Shown here: piece by piece, positions 58,203-64,000 of the stretch | How the letters are laid out: each line of letters opens with the position of its first letter | Position numbering within the stretch: position 1 is the stretch's first letter | Source: Bacillota bacterium | GTDB lineage: Bacteria; Bacillota; Clostridia; Oscillospirales; Ruminococcaceae | Direction: 5' to 3' | NCBI GenBank assembly: GCA_023458875.1 | Contig: JAEWXO010000051.1 | Span: forward strand, 4,907 to 68,906 | DNA length: 64,000 bases | Notes under the pieces: generated by a model | Seen by the model: the letters and a program-made list of their open reading frames with translations, nothing else | Told to the model about the DNA's origin: nothing | Databases searched by the model: none | Made by a program: the position numbers and the translations under genes

Positions 58203-59078
58203 ATGAATGCAATCAGGATAACAGAACTTACAAAATATTACGGTAAGGCAAGAGGGATAAAGGATGTTGACCTTACTGTAGAAAAGGGAGATCTTTTTGG
58301 ATTTATCGGGCCTAATGGTGCCGGGAAGAGTACAACCATACGGATACTTCTGGGGCTTATAAATGCTACCTCGGGAAATGCTGAGATTTTCGGAAAAAAC
58401 ATTATAAGCAGCAAGCAGGAAATACTGTCAGGTATAGGTTATCTGCCGTCAGAATCAATGTTCTACAACGGAATGAAAGTAAAGGATATTATTAAATTTT
58501 CCGCGGATTTAAGAAAGAAAAACTGCGGGGACGAAGCGAAAAAGCTTTGTGAAAGATTACAGCTTGACGTGACGAAAAAAGTCGATGAGCTTTCCCTTGG
58601 AAACAGAAAAAAGGTTGCTATTGTCTGTGCCATGCAGCATAAGCCGGAGCTTTACATAATGGACGAACCAACAAGCGGACTTGACCCGCTTATGCAGAGA
58701 GAATTTTTCGAGCTTCTTAAGGAACGGAACTCGGAGGGCGCTACAATATTTTTATCTTCACATGTTCTTTCCGAGATACAAAGATACTGCAACCGTGCCG
58801 CTATTATAAGGGAAGGCAGAATTATAAAATCAGATACGGTTGCAAATCTCTCAAAGTCATATGCAAAGCGTGTGACACTTCATGGAGTCGATGCATTTCC
58901 ACAGATTGAAGGAATGCGTGATGTTTATCAGCTTGCAGAAAGCATAAGCTTCCTGTATAGCGGGGATATTCAGGCGCTTATGCAGGAAATTGCGAAGCAC
59001 AAGCCTGATGATCTTACGATAGCAGAGCCTGATCTGGAAGAGATATTTATGCATTTTTATACGGAAGGGGCAGAATAA
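58203..59078 (+). CDS. ABC transporter ATP-binding protein (ABC-2 type exporter)
   Basis: A 291-residue ABC ATPase with Walker A GFIGPNGAGKSTTIRILLGL, signature ELSLGNRKKVAIVCAM (LSLGN in place of LSGGQ), Walker B LYIMDEPTSGLDPLMQRE and SSHVLSE. A C-terminal extension of about 90 residues is typical of the DrrA/CcmA-like exporters. It is coupled to the permease (2-base gap). Confidence 0.93.
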   Translation: MNAIRITELTKYYGKARGIKDVDLTVEKGDLFGFIGPNGAGKSTTIRILLGLINATSGNAEIFGKNIISSKQEILSGIGYLPSESMFYNGMKVKDIIKFSADLRKKNCGDEAKKLCERLQLDVTKKVDELSLGNRKKVAIVCAMQHKPELYIMDEPTSGLDPLMQREFFELLKERNSEGATIFLSSHVLSEIQRYCNRAAIIREGRIIKSDTVANLSKSYAKRVTLHGVDAFPQIEGMRDVYQLAESISFLYSGDIQALMQEIAKHKPDDLTIAEPDLEEIFMHFYTEGAE

Positions 59079-59080
59079 TT

Positions 59081-59866
59081 ATGACTGTTTTGAAACATGA
59101 AATTAAACAGGGCAGAATTTCGTTATTAATATGGGCTGCCGCAATTGCAGGTCTGCTTGCATGCTGTGTTCTTATTTTTCCGGAAATGGGAAGTCAGATG
59201 GACAAGGTGGCTGAAATGTACTCCTCAATGGGCAGCCTGACAGCTGCATTTGGCATGGATAAGCTCAATATGGGTGAACTGCTCGGATTTTACGGAATTG
59301 AATGCGGAAATATTCTCGGACTGGGTGGGGCATTATATGCAGCACTTATAGGTATTTCTTCACTTGCGAAGGAGCAAAAGGATCATACGGCAGAGTTCCT
59401 TATGTCACATCCTGTGTCACGTGTAAGAATAATCACGGAAAAGCTTTGTGCGGTTTTATTGCAGATTCTTATTATGAATGTGGTTGTTCTGCTTATCACT
59501 GTTCTTTCGATTATTATTATAAAAGAAGCTCCTGACTGGGGAATTCTCGTTTTGCTTCACCTGGCTTATACTATCATGCAGATAGAAATAGCTGCGATAT
59601 GCTTTGGTATTTCGGCATTTATTCGTCGTGGAGGAATAGGAACAGGACTTGGAATAGCGGCAATTATGTATTTTATGAATATTATTGCAAATCTTACAGA
59701 CAAGGCGGAATTTTTAAAATACATAACACCGTTCGGATATACTGAGAGTGCGAATATTATTACAGAGAAAAGTATTGACACTAGAATGCTGCTGTTCGGC
59801 GCATCGTACACCGTCATTGCCATTGTGACCGGATATGTTAAATACTGCAGAAAAGATATTTCGTAA
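59081..59866 (+). CDS. ABC-2 type transporter permease
   Basis: A 261-residue membrane protein with six hydrophobic segments; the pattern SSLAKEQKDHTAEFLMSHPVSRVRIITEKLCAVLL is typical of ABC-2 permeases that pair with the ATPase just upstream. It is likely to export a lipid or drug-like molecule. It is followed after a short gap by a TipA-like MerR regulator. Confidence 0.85.
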   Translation: MTVLKHEIKQGRISLLIWAAAIAGLLACCVLIFPEMGSQMDKVAEMYSSMGSLTAAFGMDKLNMGELLGFYGIECGNILGLGGALYAALIGISSLAKEQKDHTAEFLMSHPVSRVRIITEKLCAVLLQILIMNVVVLLITVLSIIIIKEAPDWGILVLLHLAYTIMQIEIAAICFGISAFIRRGGIGTGLGIAAIMYFMNIIANLTDKAEFLKYITPFGYTESANIITEKSIDTRMLLFGASYTVIAIVTGYVKYCRKDIS

Positions 59867-59884
59867 AAAATATTAAAAAAGCTA

Positions 59885-59915
59885 TTGACAATGACGTTAC
59901 GTTATAGTGTATATT
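59885..59915 (+). promoter_or_regulatory. MerR-type promoter upstream of the TipA-like gene
   Basis: TTGACA (59885-59890) and TATATT (59910-59915) are separated by 19 bases, the long spacing typical of MerR-activated promoters. The spacer holds ACGTTACGT (59894-59902), the shape of a MerR-family operator. Confidence 0.75.
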
Positions 59916-59938
59916 TATAGTCAGATGGAGATGGTAAA

Positions 59939-60682
59939 ATGAAATTATCAGTAAGTGAAATATCCAGGCTTACAGGCATAAGCGTCCGGACGCTGCATTA
60001 TTATGATGAAATAAATCTTCTGAAGCCGTCATCTGTAGATAAAAACAACGGTTATCGTTACTATGATGAAAGGTCTCTGGAAAGACTGCAGGAAATATTA
60101 TTTTATCGTGAACTTGATTTTTCACTGAAAACAATTTTACAGATTATTACGTCTCCCGGCTATAATAAAAAAGAGGCATTGTCGCAGCAGAAACACCTTC
60201 TGACACTGAAAAAGAAGCGTCTGGAAAGGCTTATAGAGGCTCTTGACAATGAACTGGAGGGAGAATATACTATGAAGTTTGACGAATTTAAAAACAGCGA
60301 ATATGAGGAGGCAAGAGAGAAATATGCACAGGAGGCAAGCCGTAAGTGGGGAGATACTGATGCATATAAGGAAAGTCAGAAAAAGACAGGCTTATATTCC
60401 GATGAAAAATGGGAACAGGTAAATAAAGAAACAGACAACATTATGAGAGAATTTGCTGAATGTATGAAAAAAGGCGCATCCCCGTCAGATAATCAGGCTC
60501 AGCTTCTTGTGGAAAAATGGCGTAATTTTATTTCGGCAAACTATTATGAATGTACAAAGGAAATCCTTGCAGGGCTCGGGCAGATGTATATTGCCGATGA
60601 GAGATTCAGGGAAAATATCGATAAACACAGCGACGGAACCGCAGAATTTATCAGTGAAGCCATAAAGGTGTACTGTAGATAA
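59939..60682 (+). CDS. TipA-like MerR-family regulator
   Basis: A 247-residue regulator: N-terminal MerR HTH (VSEISRLTGISVRTLHYYDEI followed by NLLKPS and NGYRYY), a coiled-coil linker (LLTLKKKRLERLIEALDNEL), and a C-terminal TipAS-like domain (YAQEASRKWGDTDAYKESQKKT ... ADERFRENIDKHSDGTAEFISEAIKVYC). TipAS domains bind thiopeptide-like and other multidrug ligands. Its own promoter has the 19-base spacer, so it is probably autoregulated, and it likely controls the upstream exporter genes or is read from both. Confidence 0.93.
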   Translation: MKLSVSEISRLTGISVRTLHYYDEINLLKPSSVDKNNGYRYYDERSLERLQEILFYRELDFSLKTILQIITSPGYNKKEALSQQKHLLTLKKKRLERLIEALDNELEGEYTMKFDEFKNSEYEEAREKYAQEASRKWGDTDAYKESQKKTGLYSDEKWEQVNKETDNIMREFAECMKKGASPSDNQAQLLVEKWRNFISANYYECTKEILAGLGQMYIADERFRENIDKHSDGTAEFISEAIKVYCR

Positions 60683-60710
60683 ATGTGAAAAGATAATAAT
60701 ATCTTACCGA

Positions 60711-60746
60711 AAAGAGCCGGGTTTAAAAACTAAGGCTCTTTTTCTA
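60711..60746 (+). terminator. Terminator after the MerR gene
   Basis: AAAGAGCC pairs with GGCTCTTT followed by TTTCT. Confidence 0.75.
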
Positions 60747-60842
60747 TACTGTTTTTTGCTTTTTATGTAAAATCTGAATTTCAGGTCGGTTTATGTATGT
60801 TCCCTTATAATACTATAAATAATTCAGGATAAAATAAAGTTA

Positions 60843-60871
60843 TTGACATTATTCCTTGTTTATAATATGAT
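60843..60871 (+). promoter_or_regulatory. Promoter for the ATP-grasp gene
   Basis: TTGACA (60843-60848), 17-base spacer, TATGAT (60866-60871), about 110 bases upstream of the chosen start. The leader is unexplained. Confidence 0.6.
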
Positions 60872-60982
60872 TGTTTATAACTGACGGTTTTACTGATATA
60901 TTTTTCGGAATATATGTACTCCGGACAGTACTGCAAAATCTGCAGATTAAGTTTTAATAAAAATGAAAGAAGACTCACATCT

Positions 60983-61978
60983 ATGAAAACAGTACGCATA
61001 TGGTTTAACCATTGGTTCAGCACAGCTTACCACATAATAAATTTTATCAGACAGGATACCGAAACTAATTTTCACATTATCGGAAGCAGCAGTAATTATG
61101 ACTCGATAGTAAAGCTTGCATGTGACGAATGGTATTCTGAACCGGATGAAGATGATTACATTAATTTTTGTATAAATTTCTGCAAGGAACATTCTGTCGA
61201 TATATTTGTACCGCGCCACAACCAGCTTCTCATAAGCAGACACAAAGAAGATTTTGCGAAAATAAACGTAAAGCTCCTTGCCGATGATTATGACATATTA
61301 TCTGTCCTTCACAGCAAAATAGCGTCATATCAGCTTTGGAAAGAAAAAAATATAGGTAATGTGCCGGACTACAGGATTATACGCAACGGAGATGACTTTG
61401 CGCGCGGGTACAGTGAGCTTTCACAAAAGCATAAACGTATATGCTTTAAATTCACAACAGATGAGGGAGGCACAAGCTTCCGTGTATTAGATAATGACGT
61501 ATCACTGTTTAAAAGACCCGGATGCCGTATAAGCTATGAGCAGGCCATCACTGCAATTTCAGCATATGCGGAATGCCCTGAAATAATAATGATGCCCGTC
61601 CTTCCCGGTGATGAAATAAGCGTAGACTGCCTTAAAACAGAAACAGGGATAATAATGGTTCCAAGAATAAAAGGGAACACAAGAATAGAACAAATCAGAT
61701 ATGACAGGGAAATACTTGACACATGCGTTGACTTTTATAATAAAATAGGCCTTGAATGCCCCTGCAACATTCAGTTTAAGTATTCCGAGGACAATATCCC
61801 TTATTTCCTTGAAATAAACACCCGTATGTCAGGCGGTGTACAGCTTACATGTCTTGCATCAGGGATAAATATACCGAATATAGCGATAAACAAGCTTATT
61901 GGAATAAATAAAAGCTGGACTCCTGATTATACAGAAAAAAAGGTTACTCATATAGAAGCGCCTTTTCTTATAAGCTGA
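60983..61978 (+). CDS. ATP-grasp domain protein of unknown substrate
   Basis: About 331 residues: an N-terminal Rossmann-like part (RIWFNHWFSTAYHIINFI) and a carbamoyl-phosphate-synthetase-like ATP-grasp domain (KHKRICFKFTTDEGGTSFRVL ... PGDEISVDCLKTETGIIMVPRIKGNTR ... PYFLEINTRMSGGVQLTCLASGINIPNIAI). The metal-binding Glu and Asn of EINTRMSGG are present. Such enzymes ligate a carboxylate to an amine, for example in peptide natural products or sugars. No partner biosynthesis gene lies nearby. I use the ATG at 60983; the longer frame back to 60914 is weaker. The RBS (GAAAGAAG) is weak. Confidence 0.75.
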   Translation: MKTVRIWFNHWFSTAYHIINFIRQDTETNFHIIGSSSNYDSIVKLACDEWYSEPDEDDYINFCINFCKEHSVDIFVPRHNQLLISRHKEDFAKINVKLLADDYDILSVLHSKIASYQLWKEKNIGNVPDYRIIRNGDDFARGYSELSQKHKRICFKFTTDEGGTSFRVLDNDVSLFKRPGCRISYEQAITAISAYAECPEIIMMPVLPGDEISVDCLKTETGIIMVPRIKGNTRIEQIRYDREILDTCVDFYNKIGLECPCNIQFKYSEDNIPYFLEINTRMSGGVQLTCLASGINIPNIAINKLIGINKSWTPDYTEKKVTHIEAPFLIS

Positions 61979-62039
61979 TAGCAGAATATTACATTTTAGC
62001 TTATATTATTACGGAAATATTACCTTTTAAGTGAAACTA

Positions 62040-62068
62040 TTGCATTATGCGCTGTAAATATGTATAAT
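62040..62068 (+). promoter_or_regulatory. Promoter of the geneless duplicate unit
   Basis: TTGCAT (62040-62045), 17-base spacer, TATAAT (62063-62068). It closely resembles the promoter at 62370-62398, including flanking bases (AAACTA before, AATAAAA after). Confidence 0.6.
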
Positions 62069-62197
62069 AAAATTATATCAGAAATATATCCGGCATTTGA
62101 GTCAGAAAAATATTTCCCATATTGATATGTTTTAAAATAAGCGGTTTGAAAAGCAACTTTTTAAATTTTGCTGTTTCCCTTTAAATATATTACTGCA

Positions 62198-62241
62198 AAA
62201 TGTGGTATCAGTGCCTGTAGTCAGGTGCCGGTACCATATTT
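62198..62241 (+). terminator. Hairpin ending the geneless duplicate unit
   Basis: AAATGTGGTA faces TACCATATTT around an inner GTGCC...GGTGC dyad. The 5' flank (tttaaatatattactgc) is shared with the hairpin at 62749. Promoter to hairpin spans about 170 bases without an ORF. Confidence 0.55.
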
Positions 62242-62369
62242 GTGTTAACCGCTGCTGTTCTTTTGTGATTAGAAACAGGTTTTTAATAAGCGTTTTCATT
62301 TTTTGAAATGGTATAATATTACAATAAAATGCATATTAGCACGGAGATTTTCCCCTTAGGGACAAACTA

Positions 62370-62398
62370 TTGCAATGCCTTTTGTAAACATATATAAT
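62370..62398 (+). promoter_or_regulatory. Promoter of the 83-residue protein gene
   Basis: TTGCAA (62370-62375), 17-base spacer, TATAAT (62393-62398), about 65 bases upstream of the ATG. Confidence 0.65.
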
Positions 62399-62464
62399 AA
62401 AATCATGCTAAGGAACACAAAACGCCGTAAGCAAAAAAACAATAATTTTATGGAGGATAATAAA

Positions 62465-62716
62465 ATGAATATAATTTATAACGAATGCCTGGGAAACAAG
62501 AAACTGGTTTATACTGCCTTTCGCGAAAAGGATTCTGAAACAAATCAGGATACATACAGCATTTCTGTATGTGACAATGCTGCAAAGAAGGAAGCTGTTT
62601 TAAGGAATTTTACATCAAAAAAAGAAACAGCAGTTGATTTCATTGAATCACTTATAAGAAATACTGTTAAACCTGAATTTTTAAATGACATAGCAGAGGA
62701 TTATCTGCTCGCTTAA
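62465..62716 (+). CDS. Small protein of unknown function (possibly DUF6514-like)
   Basis: An 83-residue acidic protein: MNIIYNECLGNKKLVYTAFRE then DSETNQDTYSISVCDNAAKKEAVLRNF and ETAVDFIESLIRNTVKPEFLNDIAEDYLLA. The pattern of a short antiparallel sheet ending in a helix and a C-terminal LxxxIAEDYL looks like small clostridial proteins of the DUF6514 type, but I am not sure. GGAGG is 8 bases before the ATG. Its whole unit (promoter, gene, terminator) has a partner at 62.0-62.25 kb that lacks the gene. Confidence 0.7.
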   Translation: MNIIYNECLGNKKLVYTAFREKDSETNQDTYSISVCDNAAKKEAVLRNFTSKKETAVDFIESLIRNTVKPEFLNDIAEDYLLA

Positions 62717-62748
62717 CTTCTGACATCTTCTTTTAAATATATTACTGC

Positions 62749-62797
62749 AAAATGCGGTACCGAAACTTATAACAAGGCTCCGGTACCGCATTTTATC
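62749..62797. terminator. Terminator after the 83-residue protein gene
   Basis: AAAATGCGGTACCG pairs with CGGTACCGCATTTT over 14 bases, followed by T. It can also serve the convergent EamA gene. Confidence 0.8.
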
Positions 62798-62825
62798 TGT
62801 GGTGAAGTTTAAATATCCGAAATAT

Positions 62826-63710
62826 TTATTTTGGTTTTGATGAACGTTTATTAGTATAAACAAACATTATTACAGACGCGGAACAGATTACGATATAACC
62901 TATAATGCTGTATCTGTCCGGTATCTGCCCAAGAAGAATATATGAAAGTACCATTGCAAAAATAATCTGTGAATAATCGTATACGGATATCTCCCTTGCC
63001 GGAGAATGTGAGTATGCTGCCGTAATTGAAAACTGTCCGCCTGAGCCGGCAAGTCCTGCACCGGTAAGAATAAGCATCTGACCAAGTGTCATATTTTTAT
63101 AGCCGGTTATAAGAAATGGAAGTGTACACATACATGAAAATGATGAAAAGAAGAATACTATATAGGTACCTTTGACATTGCTCTTATTCAGCATACGGAC
63201 AAATGTATATGCAGCACCCGCTGCTATACCGCCGGTAAGGCCTACAATAGTCCACATATTGAATTTTTCAAAGCTCGGCTTTATAATAAACAGCGAGCCT
63301 GCAAACGCAATAATAAGGCACATTATCTGAAACGGTTTTATTTTTTCTTTCAGGATAAAATACGAAAATATTATTACAAAAAACGGAGAAAGCTTGTTAA
63401 GCATTGAGGCATCAGCTACTAGCAGATTGTCAACTGCGTAAAAATTGCATACTATACCCACAGTCCCGAAAACCGAACGCAAAATAAGATGTATGAGGTT
63501 TTTCTTTTCGGGAACAATAGAAATGCGCTCTTTTTTTAGCATTATGAACGCGAAAATCATTGCTACTATGTTCCGGAAAAAGCTTTTTTGTATTGACGGT
63601 ATATCATCGCCTGCAAATTTTACAAGAGTGTTCATAAGTGCAAAGCAGAAAGCCGCGCATATGATATATATAATTCCTTTGTTTTTTTCTGATATTTTTA
63701 AACTGTGCAT
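62826..63710 (-). CDS. EamA/DMT-family exporter
   Basis: A 294-residue transporter with ten hydrophobic segments arranged as two EamA repeats. The first starts GIIYIICAAFCFALMNTLVKFAGDDIP and ends with FILKEKIKPFQIMCLIIAFAGSLFIIKP; the second ends with LSYILLGQIPDRYSIIGYIVICSASVIMFV. These are typical for drug/metabolite exporters. Substrate unknown. Confidence 0.92.
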   Translation of the reverse strand: MHSLKISEKNKGIIYIICAAFCFALMNTLVKFAGDDIPSIQKSFFRNIVAMIFAFIMLKKERISIVPEKKNLIHLILRSVFGTVGIVCNFYAVDNLLVADASMLNKLSPFFVIIFSYFILKEKIKPFQIMCLIIAFAGSLFIIKPSFEKFNMWTIVGLTGGIAAGAAYTFVRMLNKSNVKGTYIVFFFSSFSCMCTLPFLITGYKNMTLGQMLILTGAGLAGSGGQFSITAAYSHSPAREISVYDYSQIIFAMVLSYILLGQIPDRYSIIGYIVICSASVIMFVYTNKRSSKPK

Positions 63711-63817
63711 TTTATATTACCTTCTCTGTTTTTCTCTTTAATATAAGTTTAGCACAAAACAAGGACTAATAACAGATTTAAATATGATATAAAAATTTAT
63801 TTTTTTTTAAAAAACTA

Positions 63818-63846
63818 TTGACATTTTAATATTTTTATTATATACT
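63818..63846 (+). promoter_or_regulatory. tRNA operon promoter
   Basis: TTGACA (63818-63823), 17-base spacer, TATACT (63841-63846), 32 bases before the tRNA-Met 5' end. Confidence 0.75.
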
Positions 63847-63878
63847 TAAAAAGTCACTGATGACAGTGATATATAAAT

Positions 63879-63952
63879 GGCGGCATAGCTCAGTTGGCTA
63901 GAGTACTCGGTTCATACCCGATTGGTCGTAGGTTCGAATCCCACTGCCGCTA
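63879..63952 (+). tRNA. tRNA-Met (CAT)
   Basis: Acceptor GGCGGCA pairs with TGCCGCT (one G-U at the end), D arm GCTCAGTTGGCTAGAGT, anticodon loop TTCATAC with CAT, T arm GTAGGTTCGAATCCCAC. The GG...CTA ends and the absence of a C1-A72 mismatch point to the elongator form; the anticodon stem has one C-T mismatch at its base. CCA is not encoded. Confidence 0.92.
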
Positions 63953-63958
63953 TTATAT

Positions 63959-64000
63959 GGCCCGTTGGTCAAGAGGTTAAGACGCTGCCCTTTCACGGCG
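63959..64000 (+). tRNA. tRNA-Glu (TTC), cut by the window end
   Basis: It starts GGCCCGTTGGTCAAGAGGTT, D arm included, and the anticodon loop CTTTCAC gives TTC. The T arm and acceptor 3' side lie outside the window. It follows tRNA-Met after 6 bases, in a tRNA cluster. Confidence 0.9.

Overview
The window looks like the replication-origin region of a low-GC, spore-forming anaerobic Firmicute, most likely a cellulosome-bearing Ruminococcus or close relative (Oscillospiraceae). Three things point there: the gene order around dnaA, a secreted CotH-type protein ending in a type I dockerin, and germination genes of the clostridial Csp/SleC type together with spoVAC, spoVAD and spoVAE. The genus is an inference; no rRNA gene is present.

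Layout. 1-5 kb: the end of an ABC ATPase, a methyltransferase remnant and a two-gene 2-hydroxyacyl-CoA dehydratase activase system. 5-7 kb: a metallophosphoesterase and spoVAC, each preceded by a copy of a dispersed structured repeat. 7-17 kb (minus strand): dnaA-dnaN-yaaA-recF-remB-gyrB-(YcxB-like)-gyrA-(Cys-cluster protein). 17.2-17.7 kb is the divergence point. 17.7-29.6 kb (plus strand): rpmH-rnpA-yidD-yidC-jag-mnmE-mnmG-rsmG-noc-parA-parB-serS-acyl-ACP thioesterase, then guaB and an orphan mazF-type toxin. A parS site lies between noc and parA; a second sits at 40.0 kb inside a perfect 40-bp palindrome.

31.8-37.9 kb holds a Ca2+-type P-ATPase, a 560-bp A/T-rich gap whose motifs resemble the dnaA-dnaN intergenic region, an amidohydrolase, a gene-poor stretch with two strong inverted repeats, a ferredoxin and a lipoprotein. 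37.9-44.9 kb is mostly a sporulation/germination block: cyclophilin, spoVAD, spoVAE, then a sleC-like cortex lytic enzyme divergent from two subtilisin-like Csp proteases that both keep their catalytic triads. spoVAC lies 32 kb away, on the other side of oriC.

44.9-54 kb: a higher-GC hybrid-cluster protein gene (hcp), proS, small membrane proteins, a cold-shock protein, and a MoxR-DUF58-transglutaminase operon. 54.4-64 kb: the CotH-dockerin protein, an AraC/GyrI-type regulator, YwbE, an ABC-2 exporter followed by a TipA-like MerR regulator with a 19-bp-spacer promoter, an ATP-grasp enzyme, a duplicated promoter/terminator unit around a small unknown gene, an EamA exporter, and the start of a tRNA cluster (Met, Glu).

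The observations most worth following up are the dispersed repeat family with two mutually exclusive hairpins (six copies), the second DnaA-box-like cluster at 34.5 kb, the palindromic parS, the split spoVA set with the compact Csp/SleC locus, and the geneless duplicate of the 62.4-kb transcription unit.
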